A stretch of 64,000 nt of DNA from Pseudoips prasinana (GCA_951640165.1 OX621265.1:12413001-12477000), one strand, 5' to 3'; shown: positions 42,140 to 53,040, counted from the stretch's first letter. A program made the numbers and translations. The notes: generated by a model not told the origin, from the letters alone.

Positions 42140-42340
42140 TATAAATGAAATGAAAAAATGTTTTATTTTGACAAAAAAGCAATCTTAACATACATCGCTT
42201 AATATAATAAATTTAGTTGTCAAAAAAGGCCCCTATCTCAGCATTAGCTACGGCAACACAGGTGTATTACTGCAGCGCTAGAGGCTGATATAAGCCACAA
42301 TAGCATAGTAAACTAAATAGAAAGTAATATAAATATATAT
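42140..42340 (-). mobile_element. LINE 3' UTR-like block
   Basis: 'gaaaaaatgttttattttga' reads as a minus-strand A-rich tail with polyadenylation-like sequence; 'ggcccctatctcagcattag' and 'actgcagcgctagaggctga' form the UTR. No coding tail. Confidence 0.4.
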
Positions 42341-42559
42341 AAAAAATAAATTAAAAATTAAAATTTAACTTAAAATTAATACATAACGAAGCAAAAAATA
42401 AATAAATAATTTAAAACAAATTATAAAATTAAGGATAGGCAACTAAAATAAACTTATAATCTAAACAAAAACGATTCACTGATAACATTACACTACATAA
42501 CACTAATAACGAACGATACAAACACACAATTAAATATCATAAAACTGCTGGACGTAGGT

Positions 42560-42930
42560 TTCCACAACGTTGCCGTTGCTTTTTTTTATATCAGAGGGCG
42601 ACAATCGAGTAAGTGGGTCACCTGATGGTAAGTGATCACCGCCGCTCATGGACACTCGCAACACCAGAGGAGTCACGGGTGCGTCGCCGGCCTTTAAGAG
42701 TCAGCAAACAAGTGATGAGCCCTGGCGACCTTATTCACACGCAGAAACACAACATTAAGTTATTAATGTTATTATTAAGGAAAGGTTTGCAGTGTCATAG
42801 TTCATCGCGCTTGGAATTCCAGAGGGCTACCGCAGAATGGTCGTATCTAGTACACAGATATCGCTGCTGACCGACTACCTGCTGTATCTCTTAGTCGCCT
42901 CTGGATGTCATGGGGTGGCACTGTTATTCT
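42560..42930 (+). repeat. Dispersed repeat G copy
   Basis: 'gtgggtcacctgatggtaag', 'tgatcaccgccgctcatgga', 'gccggcctttaagagtcagc' and 'cctggcgaccttattcacac' repeat, inverted, at 60485-60670. Confidence 0.6.
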
Positions 42931-42934
42931 TTCT

Positions 42935-43195
42935 TACTACTTACTTACCGTATGGGCAGTGGTTACCCTAGTGTCTGAGTTGTTAAAGCCGCCCAGTAGG
43001 CCTCTGACAAGGCACAACGACTGTTGCCTAATGGCTACAACGGGGCCCGACAGATTGGCGTGCGCCCCAAGCACGGAGACGCTCAGAAATAAACAACTTT
43101 GCCTTATAGTTGGCCTAGCGTCAGACCTGGTGGTTACCCTAGTGTCAGAGTTGTTGAAGCCGCCCAGTAAAGTCAAAGTGAAAAATAATTGAATC
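42935..43195 (+). repeat. Dispersed repeat K, partial dimer
   Basis: The unit 'gtggttaccctagtgtcnga' + 'gttgttnaagccgcccagta' occurs twice, at 42959-42998 and 43130-43169, bracketing the K middle ('gactgttgcctaatggctac', 'gcacggagacgctcagaaat'). Likely a partial duplication or template jump. Confidence 0.65.
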
Positions 43196-43204
43196 CGTAA
43201 AGAA

Positions 43205-43560
43205 ATTACATTTATGTGGAATCGTCGTTTTTTTTTACCCTAACGCGCAGTGCTTAACGTGGCTGCTACTAAAAACAGTACCAGGAAACTCATTAGAAAT
43301 CTTTTTTTCAAATAAAATATACTTAAGATTAATTACAATCATGTGTGTTGACTGAGAACAACTCAATCCCAAGCACTTTTGTCACTTAAATAATCAGAAA
43401 TTTTGTAATATGCCCTGCTACACGATTTGGCTGTAATAATTCTTTTAAACTTATTGATAGACAATTATCTAATATCATTGGGAAGTTTGTTATAGAATCT
43501 TATACATTGCCCCGTAAAAGAATTACTACTACTTACTATATTCTTATATCTAGTATTTAC
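43205..43560 (-). mobile_element. CR1/Jockey-group LINE 3' end
   Basis: Inverse of the 3' portion of the LINE at 29280-30200. The minus strand retains [16 protein letters not shown] coding at about 43520-43465 and a UTR ending near 43205. It adjoins a (TA)n tract. Confidence 0.7.
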
Positions 43561-43664
<104 letters not shown>

Positions 43665-43734
43665 TATATACCGAGATGGTACAGTTAGAATGTTAATCTC
43701 TTAGAGACACTCGCGGGCCAAGATTATAGATAGC

Positions 43735-43925
43735 TCCTCCAACATGCCTTCACGACTGTTGCCTAATGGCTACATCCGGGGCCGACAGATTAACGTGCCC
43801 TCCGAAGCACAGAGACGCTCAAAAATTAAACACTTTGGTGGTCCCATCCATGGACTGACCGCGACCCTAGTTACTTGACCTCGCCGATCACTTGCGGATC
43901 GGTGAGAGCATCTAGCTATTTATAT
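43735..43925 (+). repeat. Dispersed repeat K copy
   Basis: 'gactgttgcctaatggctac', 'gtgccctccgaagcacagag', 'ccatccatggactgaccgcg' to 'ggatcggtgagagcatc'. Confidence 0.65.
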
Positions 43926-44324
43926 CTCTATTACTTTTTTTTTCGGTCGACCAATCACAACAGTTGATATATATTCTGTTATTGAGTTATGATTCCCTCA
44001 TCACGATCCCGGGAGGGGCCCCGTGTAATCATGGCTTCTAATAAATAAATTAGCCAATTTGGGAGCATAATTGCGAGTCTCATACCGGATGCACTTGATT
44101 TTGGTATATTTGGGACTACATAACTCCGAACAATCCTCCAGACAATCATAATGCTAATAAACTGTAAATATCTTATGCATACATATGCATATATAAGTTG
44201 TTGATAGCCACGTAAATTTAGTGTTTTACTTAGTATGCTGTGAAATAGTGTATTCACTAAACTACTAATAGGGGATCGGACTGATATTGAATTTTCTAAA
44301 GGTAATACAGAAAGCGACCACGAA
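43926..44324. other. Unassigned
   Basis: The 147-codon minus frame (43979-44422) ends in an RTE tail read backwards and has no domain of its own. Confidence 0.35.
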
Positions 44325-44496
44325 TCGGAAGACACAGCGTGGGCAGGCCCCCTACAAGATGGACCGATGATCTTGTGCGGGTCGCTGGAAACTGCTGGTT
44401 GCGAATAGCGCAAGACCGGCAATTGTGGAGATCTTTGGGGGTGGCCTTTGTCCAGCAGTGGACGTCATTCGGCTGATATGATGATGATGATGAATA
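44325..44496 (+). mobile_element. RTE-group LINE C-terminus and (GAT)n tail
   Basis: The plus frame GRPPTRWTDDLVRVAGNCWL then RIAQDRQLWRSLGVAFVQQW is the characteristic end of RTE-clade polyproteins, closed by TGA and a (GAT)n tail at 44478-44494. It is 5'-truncated to the last 50-odd codons. It is the best-preserved of the many RTE tails here. Confidence 0.8.
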
Positions 44497-44739
44497 CCTA
44501 CAGAAAGCAAAAAATTATTTAAAGCCGGCTTAGAAAAACTTAATTTTTTCATTCCATCCAATATTGAAGTTATTGGCACTTGTCTGTGTAGCATTCTCCA
44601 TTTATCCCGTTGTAGAGACATCTATTATACTTCTTGATAACTGTCCACTTGTAATTTTTCTTTAAGTTGATCAGTAAACTTTCTTCTCGGTCTTCCTCTC
44701 TTTCTTCTTGCGTCTATCTTTCCTTCTATTATATTTCTG

Positions 44740-44880
44740 ATCTGGGGCTCTACCGGCTAAGTCGCCGAACATCGTTTTCGTGAATGGCGTTCAAATAAAT
44801 ATAGGTTAAAAATACTTAATCAATCGTTAAATCAGCTTCCATGACCACACGTGACGTCATAAATGGTCCGGTATTTTTTG
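44740..44880 (+). repeat. Dispersed repeat M copy
   Basis: 'gctctaccggctaagtcgcc', 'gaatggcgttcaaataaata', 'atcagcttccatgaccacac' recur inverted at 59010-59205. Confidence 0.55.
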
Positions 44881-45154
44881 TATTGAAAGATGGAATTTGT
44901 ATGAATACAGATAAACCTGCGATTTTAAAAGTCTTCTTACTTTGACTTACGGTCCATTTCAATTTGTTTTCACTGTACACGGTTAATATGACAATAATTT
45001 CCATAGTTTTAATTATTTTGGAATAAAAAATTACCTATATTATAAATGATATAAACCGATTCAGTAAACTATTTTCAGGATGTGCGTTAATTAAGTTACA
45101 TGTTGTATACTGTTTTATGAAACGGTGTTAAGTTTTATGTGTTTTATTATGTAA

Positions 45155-45225
45155 TTTTTTTATTAATATTTTTTTTTACTTTTCCAGGTAAGTTGCCGTA
45201 AATAGAATATAAATCGGTTTCTGAG
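45155..45225 (+). promoter_or_regulatory. Candidate recursive splice site (ratchet point) 2
   Basis: tattaat (about 45161), a long T tract and acttttccag end at 45187; GTAAGT follows immediately at 45188-45193. Downstream text (ttgccgtaaatagaatataa, then tttctgag) parallels the site at 13881. Confidence 0.45.
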
Positions 45226-45594
45226 ATTCACACCCAAGTTAGTATTCTAAACATTTTTGTATCGTTACATATTAAATACATTTCAGATATAACTTTCTCA
45301 TACATATATATTACTTGTATTTACCGAACCTAATTTTAAATAAAAAATCCAAGACTACTACACTACTACAGTGTGCGTGTGTGTGGGTCACACACACGCA
45401 CACACGCTCACTTGCAAACACACTCATTCACTCATAGTCACACACAATTTAATTCAATTTAGGGTTCGCGGTCAGTCTTTAGATAGGTTACCGCGAAAGT
45501 ATTTAAAATATCATGTAATTCGACTCGATTTCGAAGAGCGAATTGAAGTTTATATGGATGATGTACTAATAGTAAAATACGAAAAAAATATTAG
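45226..45594. other. (CA)n-rich, no gene
   Basis: A (GTGT)/(CACA) foldback lies at about 45370-45440. A short plus frame reads VYMDDVLIV near 45550, but there is no reverse-transcriptase context around it. Confidence 0.35.
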
Positions 45595-45733
45595 TACAGA
45601 CGCCAGCACATCAAGCTACCCCAATCTGTAAAATTTCCCCAATTGAAAGTGAACCTTATGGTTATGTGATAAATTTGAAAATCTATAAAAGAAATATGAC
45701 ATATTGGGGTAGCTGGATGTGCTGGCGTCTGTA
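45595..45733 (+). mobile_element. MITE E copy 7
   Basis: 45597-45731, 135 bp, both TA flanks intact. Confidence 0.88.
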
Positions 45734-46050
45734 CATTTTGTTGTCTTTGGGTTTGAACCATTATTTGGCAAGAATTACTTCAATTTACATGAAAAGGAGT
45801 TTGCAATTTTTATATTTTAAATCTTGAGGGAATAATGTAATCTAAGAAACACAGAATAAAGCAGAGGCCGTTAGTCCTAACTACTGACCCACAGAATTAC
45901 TTCATATGAATATTTTTATTTAACGCCACCGTACAAAAAGGTCTGAAACTGTGAAAACTAGGGCTGGACTACAGAGTAAGTGAATGAACAGACGTGCCAA
46001 GGGCCAAGGGACGTCAATTTAAAAGTTTTATTACACATCAATCAATTAAG
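45734..46050. other. No feature recognised
   Basis: Unique-looking; no coding frame over 60 codons. Confidence 0.3.
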
Positions 46051-46052
46051 GG

Positions 46053-46230
46053 CTGCACGTGTGGCGCAGCGGCTAAGACAGTCGCCTCGCCGCTCCGTGA
46101 CGCGGGTTCAAGTCCCGCGCCGGACAACTATTTGTGTGACCCATAAATAGTTGTTCTGAGTCTGGTTGTAATCTGTGTCCGTCTTTTATATGTTTGTAAA
46201 GTACCCCCCGACACAGGGATTAATATAACT
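46053..46230 (+). mobile_element. SINE family B, near full-length
   Basis: 'tgcacgtgtggcgcagcggc', B box 'cgggttcaagtcccgcg', 'gtgacccataaatagttgtt', ends near 'cgacacagggatta'. Confidence 0.82.
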
Positions 46231-46294
46231 TATTATTTCAAAAATCATCCGGCGGGTATAAATAAATAATTAAAAAAAATAAAAAACAATAACA

Positions 46295-46665
46295 GGGTCA
46301 CCGTATACCATCCCGTGGGTGTCGTAAAAGGCGACTAAGGGATACACCAGACAGTCGGGCAGCAGAGTCACCTGGGTACTAGCTACCACCTGACTACGGT
46401 CGCCAACTTGCTTGCCAAGCGCGGTGACTACGGCAAACCCTAGTGTATGAGTTGTTCAAGCCGCCCAGTGTGCCTCTGACACGGCTACAACCGTATCCGA
46501 CAGCTTAACGTACCCTCCGAAGCACGGAGTCGCTCAGAAATTAAACCACTTTGGCGGTAACATATATGGAGTGACCTCGAGCCTAATTGCTTAACCTCGC
46601 CGAATACTTACGGACCGGTGAGAGCATCTGGCTATGAGCACCTTTTCCGGTAAGGAGTAGAAATA
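46295..46665 (+). repeat. RTE-like piece fused to repeat K
   Basis: 46310-46440 ('aaaggcgactaagggataca', 'acttgcttgccaagcgcggt') resembles RTE 3' UTRs; from 46436 ('ccctagtgtatgagttgttc') it is repeat K to 'ccggtgagagcatctggc'. Confidence 0.5.
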
Positions 46666-46694
46666 ATTCCTGCTTTTTTTTTATTTATTATTAA

Positions 46695-46870
46695 CTAGCT
46701 GTGCCCCGCGGTTTATAAATTATAGCCTATCTGTTAATCAAGGGTGTCAGCTAACTCCACACCAATTTTTATTAAAATCGCTCCAGCCGTTTAGACGTGA
46801 AGAAGTAACAAACATACACACTCACACAGTCACACACTCACAAACTTTCGCATTTATAATATTAGTAGGA
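46695..46870 (-). mobile_element. Helitron H3, complete minus copy
   Basis: ctagctgtgccccgcggttt at 46695, (CACA)-rich stretch, and ATTAGTAGGA (TCCTACTAAT inverted) at 46861-46870. 176 bp. Confidence 0.75.
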
Positions 46871-47199
46871 TTTCTATACCTACGTTTCAAAAGCCTCAGT
46901 GAAGCAATGTTAAGTTAACCATGAAACTAGTGCGTTTAGCCGCTAACACTTCTATATATTCCTTTCTTGTCTTTGCCCTCCAAACGGGTTCTCCCTTGAG
47001 CCTAAGCCCTCCTATACAAATGGAAAGACCTTGTACCAACCCCCCAGGGTAACACAAGAACTAAAAAATGGACCCTGTCGTAGGCCTTTGAAATTAGAAT
47101 ATGGAAAATTGTGAATGGTTCTGTCTGCTGGGAACTTGGCTGATGTGGAGCTTTGTATGTGTAGTGGAGAGGATATAATAGACCTACAGATAACTCATA
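46871..47199. other. No feature recognised
   Basis: Moderately GC-balanced unique DNA; no shared blocks. Confidence 0.3.
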
Positions 47200-47615
47200 T
47201 TAATAAAGAAAATAAAAAAGGTTTTTATTCACGTAGACTTTAAAAAAGCGCTCGTAAATAGTCAGAACATGTTTGTAGTAATATAGTTAAGTATACATAA
47301 TTATTTCTAGTTACATATAGATATTTAGGTACACGGATTGTTAAAACATAAATAAAATTTATTTTTATAAGGGTAATGATATTTAGCTAGCTTGTATTAA
47401 GTTATTGTCAAAGAGATTATGTTTAGGTTTAATTATCGAAATTTATAGTTTTAGCTATATTTTACTGTATATTGAATGCCTGAATGGTTCTGTCTATATT
47501 AAGTTACGAATTCAATATTATTATTATGACGGATCTTGTGTTTATAAAGACGCTCGCGCTTTAATACTACCACTGCACCGGATCCAATGCGCCCTATTCA
47601 TAGAGGAGATATAAT
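47200..47615 (-). repeat. Dispersed repeat H copy 2
   Basis: Same block order as 27415-27950; ends 'ccaccggatccaatgcg'-like at about 47590. Confidence 0.6.
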
Positions 47616-47626
47616 AGAGCCTTTAT

Positions 47627-47820
47627 TTAAACTGACCAACTGGCCTAGTGGTTAGTGACCTTTACTACTAAAGCAGAGGTCGTGGGTTTGATCTTTGCAA
47701 ATTTGCAATCAATATCTTTGGAGAAATAATATAATCACAAATTAGGTAAAGCCTGTACTCTGGCAACCGGACTACTGATAAACATGCTTATACTGCATAC
47801 TTATTTCGAAATACATAATA
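47627..47820. mobile_element. Two SINE C-family fragments
   Basis: A plus head (47627-47700, 'ggcctagtggttagtgacct') faces a minus body piece (47735-47815, 'ctgtactctggcaaccggac'). Confidence 0.5.
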
Positions 47821-47849
47821 AATTCCTATAATCCGTCCATAAATAATAA

Positions 47850-48160
47850 TAATATACTGGGTTCTGAGACATTATTCACACACGGCCATCGGATCCCAAA
47901 CTACGCGGAGCTTGTACAGACGGCAGCACATCCAGCTCTCCAATCTGTCAAATTTCTTTTATAGATTTTCAACTTTATCACAAAAGCATAAGGTTCACTT
48001 TCAATTCGAGAAATTTGACATATTGGCGTAGCTAGATGTGCTGGCGTCTGTACTATGGAAACCAGATAACTGATATACTACATATACTTAATTTCTTTTG
48101 TTAATACATATCTAATTATATAGATAATTACACCAAAACAGACATGTTCATGTACACTAA
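47850..48160 (-). mobile_element. SINE family C split by MITE E
   Basis: 'catcggatcccaaactacgc...gcttgTA' and 'TActatggaaaccagataac...' are halves of the consensus cttgtactatggaaacc. The MITE sits exactly at its TA. Confidence 0.85.
47915..48052 (-). mobile_element. MITE E copy 8, with proven TA duplication
   Basis: Element 47917-48050 (134 bp), TA at 47915-47916 and 48051-48052. The interrupted SINE supplies the empty site and proves a TA target duplication. Confidence 0.92.
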
Positions 48161-48214
48161 TTTATTTATTTATTAGTTTATTTCCAAATTACACACTATC
48201 ATTACAGTTATATA

Positions 48215-48740
48215 ATAATAATAATAATATCACGTTATACTGGGATCGATCTATCATTACAGACAGGACTGTGATTGCCAACAAACCTGATATTGTAATG
48301 ATAGATCGACAAAAACGCTGCACAGTGATGGTTGATGTTACCATCCCGCATGATGAAAATCTTCTGAAGGCTGAAAAAGAAAAAGAAATTAAATATTTGG
48401 ATCTTGCGCGGGAGATTGTCAGCATGTGGGATGTTGACTCAGCTATCATTGTACCGATAGTCGTTTCTGCTAATGGATTAATAGCAAAGAGCCTCGAAAA
48501 ACACCTAAAGAGGCTGACGCTAGGCGGTTGGGTCAAGAACAAAATCCAAAAAGCGGTGCTTTTGGACACGGGTCGCATTGTCAGGAGGTTCCTGTCTCTA
48601 GAGTCGTAACCTCCGGTAGCATAGACCCTGTTCCTGCTGCCGGTTGCAAATCCTATTTTTTATATTTTAAAATGTATATTTCTGTTTTTTATATATTTTA
48701 AAATGTATTTAATAAGAAATATATATGAATAAATGATAAT
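48215..48740 (+). mobile_element. R4/Dong-like LINE 3' end in a TAA repeat
   Basis: The plus frame from about 48235 reads YWDRSIITDRTVIANKPDIV, then IDRQKRCTVMVDVTIPHDEN, ending LLDTGRIVRRFLSLES* at 48609. This is the C-terminal (endonuclease-side) region of R2/R4-type LINEs. Both ends lie in (ATA)n or (TAA)n DNA, the target preferred by Dong-type elements. The upstream polymerase domain is lost. Confidence 0.68.
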
Positions 48741-50605
48741 AATAATAATAATAAATACGTTTATTTGTCCTTCCACAAATTGTAACTTAAGGCTAGATTA
48801 TAACTATGAATACTATTTACATTTGTGAAGGACTGGTGCCTGAAATAGGTTTCGAAAACCTGTGCCACAGGTCACCAGGCCCCCCTCATGGAAAAGTAGT
48901 AGGTTATAGGTACATAGGCTTAAATTTATTGTTCTAGCGAGATAAGGGATGCAGAAGTATGTGTGTGACAGTGTGTATGTGTGGTTGTGTGAATGTACGT
49001 GTGAAAGTAGAGAGTTGAGATGAGTCTGTATGTGTGGGAGTGTACTTGTATGTGTGTTATGTGATGATATTGTGATGTGTAAAGGTGGCTGGAAGTATTA
49101 TGCCTTAGTATTATGTCTAGTATATAGTTTTACTGTGGCGGATGGAGTGACTTTTCAGTGTTCTCATAGTTTAGAAGTTTTAAGTGCAGGATAACCGCTT
49201 GCTTGCACTTGTATTTAACAAGAGGGTAAATATTGAGGGCTGCATTCACCTTATTGTAGAGGTAGTCCCCAAGAAAGCAATAAAAATGCTTTGAAAATGC
49301 TGTTCTTCTGCGCTGGTGTGTATAGACCGTACCCTTTCGACGTTTGCCTTCATTCTTGTTGGGGTAATATTCGGATTCGGAATGTTTCAGGAGTATGACT
49401 CTAAGTATGTAAGTTTTCCTGATGGATAGTATGTCCCAGTCATTGTAGAGCATATCTGTCGGGTGTCGGTAGGGTAGGCCAGCAGCTACCTTGAGGAGTA
49501 CCCTTTGGGCTCTCTCTGCTACCATCATGTGTGACTTGGCAGCTCCTCCCCAAGATGTAATGCAATACTCTATAAGGGAGTGGCATAGAGCATAATATAC
49601 CTTCTTGATTATGTCTCGAGTGGTAACGTTTCTTAGGGTCTTAAATATATATATTAATTTGCGTAGCCTTACTGTCAGGATATCAATATGGGGTTTGAAA
49701 GTCAGGGTGTGATCCAGTGTTACTCCTAGATATTTGATTGTTTTAGTTCTTTCGAGGGTAGGGCAAGTGCAGGTCTCTGTGGGAAGGCGTCTTGTGCACT
49801 TATGTGCTATGATCGAGAAGCTTTGTGGTGGAAGTTGATTGGTCCTGATAGCGAATGGAATGTATTTGGTTTTGGCTATGTTTAATGATAGTAGGTTGCT
49901 TCTCATCCACTTATTTACCCTATCGAATCCCGTCTGCGCATTTGAGAATGCTTCCTCCCAGGTGTTCCCTCGAAAGAATAAGGCCGTGTCGTCGGCAAAC
50001 GTGAATACCTTTCCACCAATGAGCTGTGTCTGGCAGAGATCATTGATGTAAACGAGGAATAACGTAGGAGAGATTACGCTTCCTTGAGGAACCCCATAAA
50101 CCACCTCAGTCCCATCACTCACCCAGTCGCCTATTTTAACCATCTGCCGTCTATTGTGTAGGTAGTCCTTGAAGAGTGTAAGTGGGAGGCCTCTCACACC
50201 GACCCTTTCTAGCTTGTTTAGTAGGCGGGGAATAGGTATTGTGTCGAATGCCTTTGCAATATCGAGGAAGGCAACTACACACTTCTTTTTGTCATCCAGG
50301 TCAGTAACAATGGAGTGTATCAGGTTATGCACTGCCTGGGAAGTCGAGGTACTACTTCGGAAACCATACTGGGATTGAGATAGTATGTTGTTTTTTTCTA
50401 GGTATGTGATTAACCTCTCGTTCATTACTCTCTCCAGTATTTTCGAAAAGGTGGGCAGGATGGAAATTGGCCTGAAGTTATTTATGTCACTCTTGTCTCC
50501 GCTCTTATGGATCGGTTTAATTAGACCGGTTTTGAAAGCAGAGGGAAACGTTCCAGTTTCGAAAGCAAGGTTGCAGATATGTGTGAGAGGATATTATACA
50601 ACCAA
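48740..50605 (-). mobile_element. CR1-group LINE, 5'-truncated
   Basis: On the minus strand this holds a pol ORF from about 50595, a 3' UTR with a hairpin-bearing block (ctttcacaaatg-like, 48780-48890) and an (ATT)n tail at about 48740-48755. Everything upstream of the fingers domain is missing. Confidence 0.82.
49130..50595 (-). CDS. LINE reverse transcriptase (CR1 group), partial
   Basis: The coding frame is open from about 50595, without an ATG, through the internal ATG at 50425 to the stop at 49130. It starts HICNLAFETGTFPSAFKTGL, then INNFRPISILPTFSKILERV. From the ATG the motifs are FLDIAKAFDT (53-62), GVPQGSVISP (111-120) and the active-site FADD (143-146), then the thumb YLGVTLDHTLTFKPHI and a Cys/His-poor tail. 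It would copy LINE RNA at nicked targets. KAFDT...GVRG and the microsatellite tail point to the CR1/Kiri/Daphne group rather than RTE or R1. Without the endonuclease half it is not autonomous; the frame itself is unbroken, so the insertion is young. Confidence 0.85.
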
Positions 50606-50797
50606 TGCAATAGTGGAACATGAAAAATAAGTTAAACATAACAAACGTAAATTATACTTATAACTACTTACCTACACAATATTAAACAATATCAAAAAGC
50701 TTTATTGCCTATAAGTATATTTATAGCCTTTGTGAATTCACTCTGCGTACACGAGAACAGATCCAGTTGTCCTGTACTCACTAATGTTCCTGCCCTA

Positions 50798-50885
50798 TAA
50801 TGTGTGCTGTGTCTTGGATAGGAATCGTACACACGACCTGCGGCGACAAAAGGCACGCTTTTACCAACGACGCCAACCGGCCGTT
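50798..50885 (-). mobile_element. SINE family C head
   Basis: B-box complement 'aggaatcgtacacacgacct' and 'accaacgacgccaaccggcc'. Body missing. Confidence 0.55.
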
Positions 50886-51439
50886 AAATTATATTTAAAC
50901 ACCAGTAGTACTGGTTGGCGATTTATATAAACAGTAAACAAGTAGCTTAGAAATAAACATTGGGCTAATATTATTTGCGTTACGGGTGTATACGGACAGG
51001 AAGCGGATGTGACCGAAATCGCGCGAATGGAGGACTCCGGCGAGCTATTTGTCAATACGATGCGATTGTGGGATTGGGTCGACTTGATACTTGATTAATG
51101 GCTCGGTAATTTGTTAGCAAAAGCTGCATATATAAACTTGAATAATACCAATGTATTCCTATTTACTTATTGTTACTATTCATTTTGTGACTCCTCCTTG
51201 TTTCTTTCTGATTAAATACGTTGCGGGATCCAATACAGTTAAAGCGATTCCTCGGGACATGATTTAGGCTCACCGCTCAGGTCAATTCAATGTGTGCCAC
51301 TGTTGATCCTGGTTTACAGGCGTTGCAGTGGTGGGTAAGAGGGAGGGACTAGTCCCGATATTTACATATTGTTAGAATAAATCTCTTATTATTCTCATAA
51401 ATAATGCGTAATGTTCACTTGTAATGAGATACTACTTAA
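50886..51439. other. No feature recognised
   Basis: No gene or repeat block identified; 51180-51340 looks unique. Confidence 0.3.
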
Positions 51440-51635
51440 GAATGTCATAATAATAAATATACTTACATATTTATAAATATACACATATTATAGATAAATC
51501 ACACGCAGATACAGAACAAATAATCGTGTTCATCACACTTAGATTTGTCCCGGATGGGAATCGAACCCACGACCTCTGCCTTAGCAGTCAGGGTCAGTAA
51601 TCACTAGACTCTAAACCAACAGGCCAGTCAAACAG
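51440..51635 (-). mobile_element. SINE family C, minus copy
   Basis: 'cacgcagatacagaacaaat', B-box complement 'gggaatcgaacccacgacct', 'ccaacaggccagtcaaa'. Confidence 0.7.
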
Positions 51636-51674
51636 GCTCCAATAAAAACAATAATGGTAAATTTCAGCTATGAC

Positions 51675-51882
51675 GGCGAATCATTATGGAGACTAACTAT
51701 CTGCGCAGGAAAGATTATATTATTATATGAATAGTGCACAAGAGTCTGGGTAAACACAGGTGCACTTGATATTCCATCACTCTTTAAGACCCCATGCGAT
51801 TAGAAGGAGGGCTAGTATAGGAGCGACCGTGTTATCTGCTTTCCGAGGCACGGATGTAACACTGCCAACTTACAGACTAAAT
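51675..51882 (-). mobile_element. SINE family D body
   Basis: 'aactatctgcgcaggaaaga', 'ccatcactctttaagacccc', 'ccgaggcacggatgtaacac' blocks; head missing. Confidence 0.6.
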
Positions 51883-52014
51883 AAAAATGATTAAGTCACA
51901 TTTCCTACCTTAATATAGTATGTGTTACTAGCAGACGCTGTGCCCCAGGGTTTTATTGTTAATATTATAGAATTGTATGTATGTGTATAGTGTAATTTTG
52001 TATTAGGTGAATTT

Positions 52015-52222
52015 AAGTATTAGGGACATTATTCACACACAGCTATCTGATCCCAAACTGGAAATTTGCTTTGAAAATTACCTACTTATATAGATAATTA
52101 CACCCAGACTCATTACAGACAGACATGTTCATGTACACAAATATTTAGCCCGGGTAGGAATCGAACCCACGATCTGCAGCTTGGATGGCAAGCAAGCACC
52201 AACCACGCCAACAGGCCCGTCA
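52015..52222 (-). mobile_element. SINE family C, minus copy
   Basis: 'gggacattattcacacacag', 'atagataattacacccagac', B-box complement 'ggaatcgaacccacgatctg', 'ccaacaggcccgtca'. Confidence 0.75.
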
Positions 52223-52734
52223 TCCATGTGTAAAAGGTGTAACATAAATAGTGACCTTAAATTAATGAGCGCTATCTGCCCATGTGTCTACACTAAACGG
52301 CGGGTAACACCGTGACGCATAATATAGAAAATGTCGAATTCACCAGTAACTTTAAATCAGTTTACTGAAACAATCTGACAGAGTAAACATGGAAAAAGAA
52401 AATACAAAATAAATTGCCTCCAAATATGTTGCGCTATATAATATCTCTGAACTTTGCCAGCGAATAAAATAGTAAAAAAAAAGCACCAACAAGTAAAAGA
52501 AAAATAAAAAACACCGTGGCGCGCGACTGGTAAAGAATTAAAAATATTACAAAAGTATTAAATTGGTTCAGTCTCACTATACGCTGGCCGGCTAGTTTTG
52601 ATCGTCGCGCGGAGCGCATCGTTAAGTGATTGCCTGTTATGCCTCTCTGACCGAACGAATGATTTTTATATAATATTATTATGTATGTATATAGTTACTT
52701 TATATGTTATACAGGGTGTACCCTCTCGTTCGTA
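52223..52734. other. Unassigned; isolated transposon-like terminus
   Basis: 'tatacagggtgtaccctctc' at 52710-52729 resembles a mariner terminus after a TA, but no inverted partner is visible. Confidence 0.35.
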
Positions 52735-53040
52735 TAGCGCTAAATTTTTCATCCGTTCCTAAAAGACGAAAAAAGCAAGCCTGGGAGGGCAATCCCTAGC
52801 CCTCCCAGGGTACGTGTCCCGAACATCTGGTACATGGCGCAAAAGGGGAGCACCGGAGCAGCATACCCGCGTTCCCGGGGCTCCCCCTATCAGGCGCCAA
52901 GAGAAGTCCACGGCAGGTTAGATTTAGTCGGTGCGAGTCCGACATGGGTATGTCGGACTCGCACGCAAAAAGACACTTTTTGCGGTTTTGTCATTGACTA
53001 CGAGTATATCGGCCTCCAGAGCTGGGCCTGGACCACATAG
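52735..53040 (+). repeat. Dispersed repeat J, longest copy
   Basis: Contains hairpins 'gggagggcaatccctagccctccc' and 'gtgcgagtccgaca.gggtatgtcggactcgcac', plus the J blocks. The strong hairpins and GC-rich text suggest a structured RNA-derived SINE-like unit, parent unknown. Confidence 0.5.

Noticed and set aside
43979..44422. 147-codon minus-strand frame
   Set aside because: It partly reads an RTE tail backwards and has no recognisable domain.
45371..45631. Frame containing YMDDVLIV, resembling a reverse-transcriptase active site
   Set aside because: No other reverse-transcriptase motifs surround it, the frame starts in a CA repeat and ends in a MITE; taken as chance.
52700..52734. tatacagggtgtaccctctc, resembling a mariner terminus
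   Set aside because: No inverted partner and no transposase nearby; left as an isolated match.
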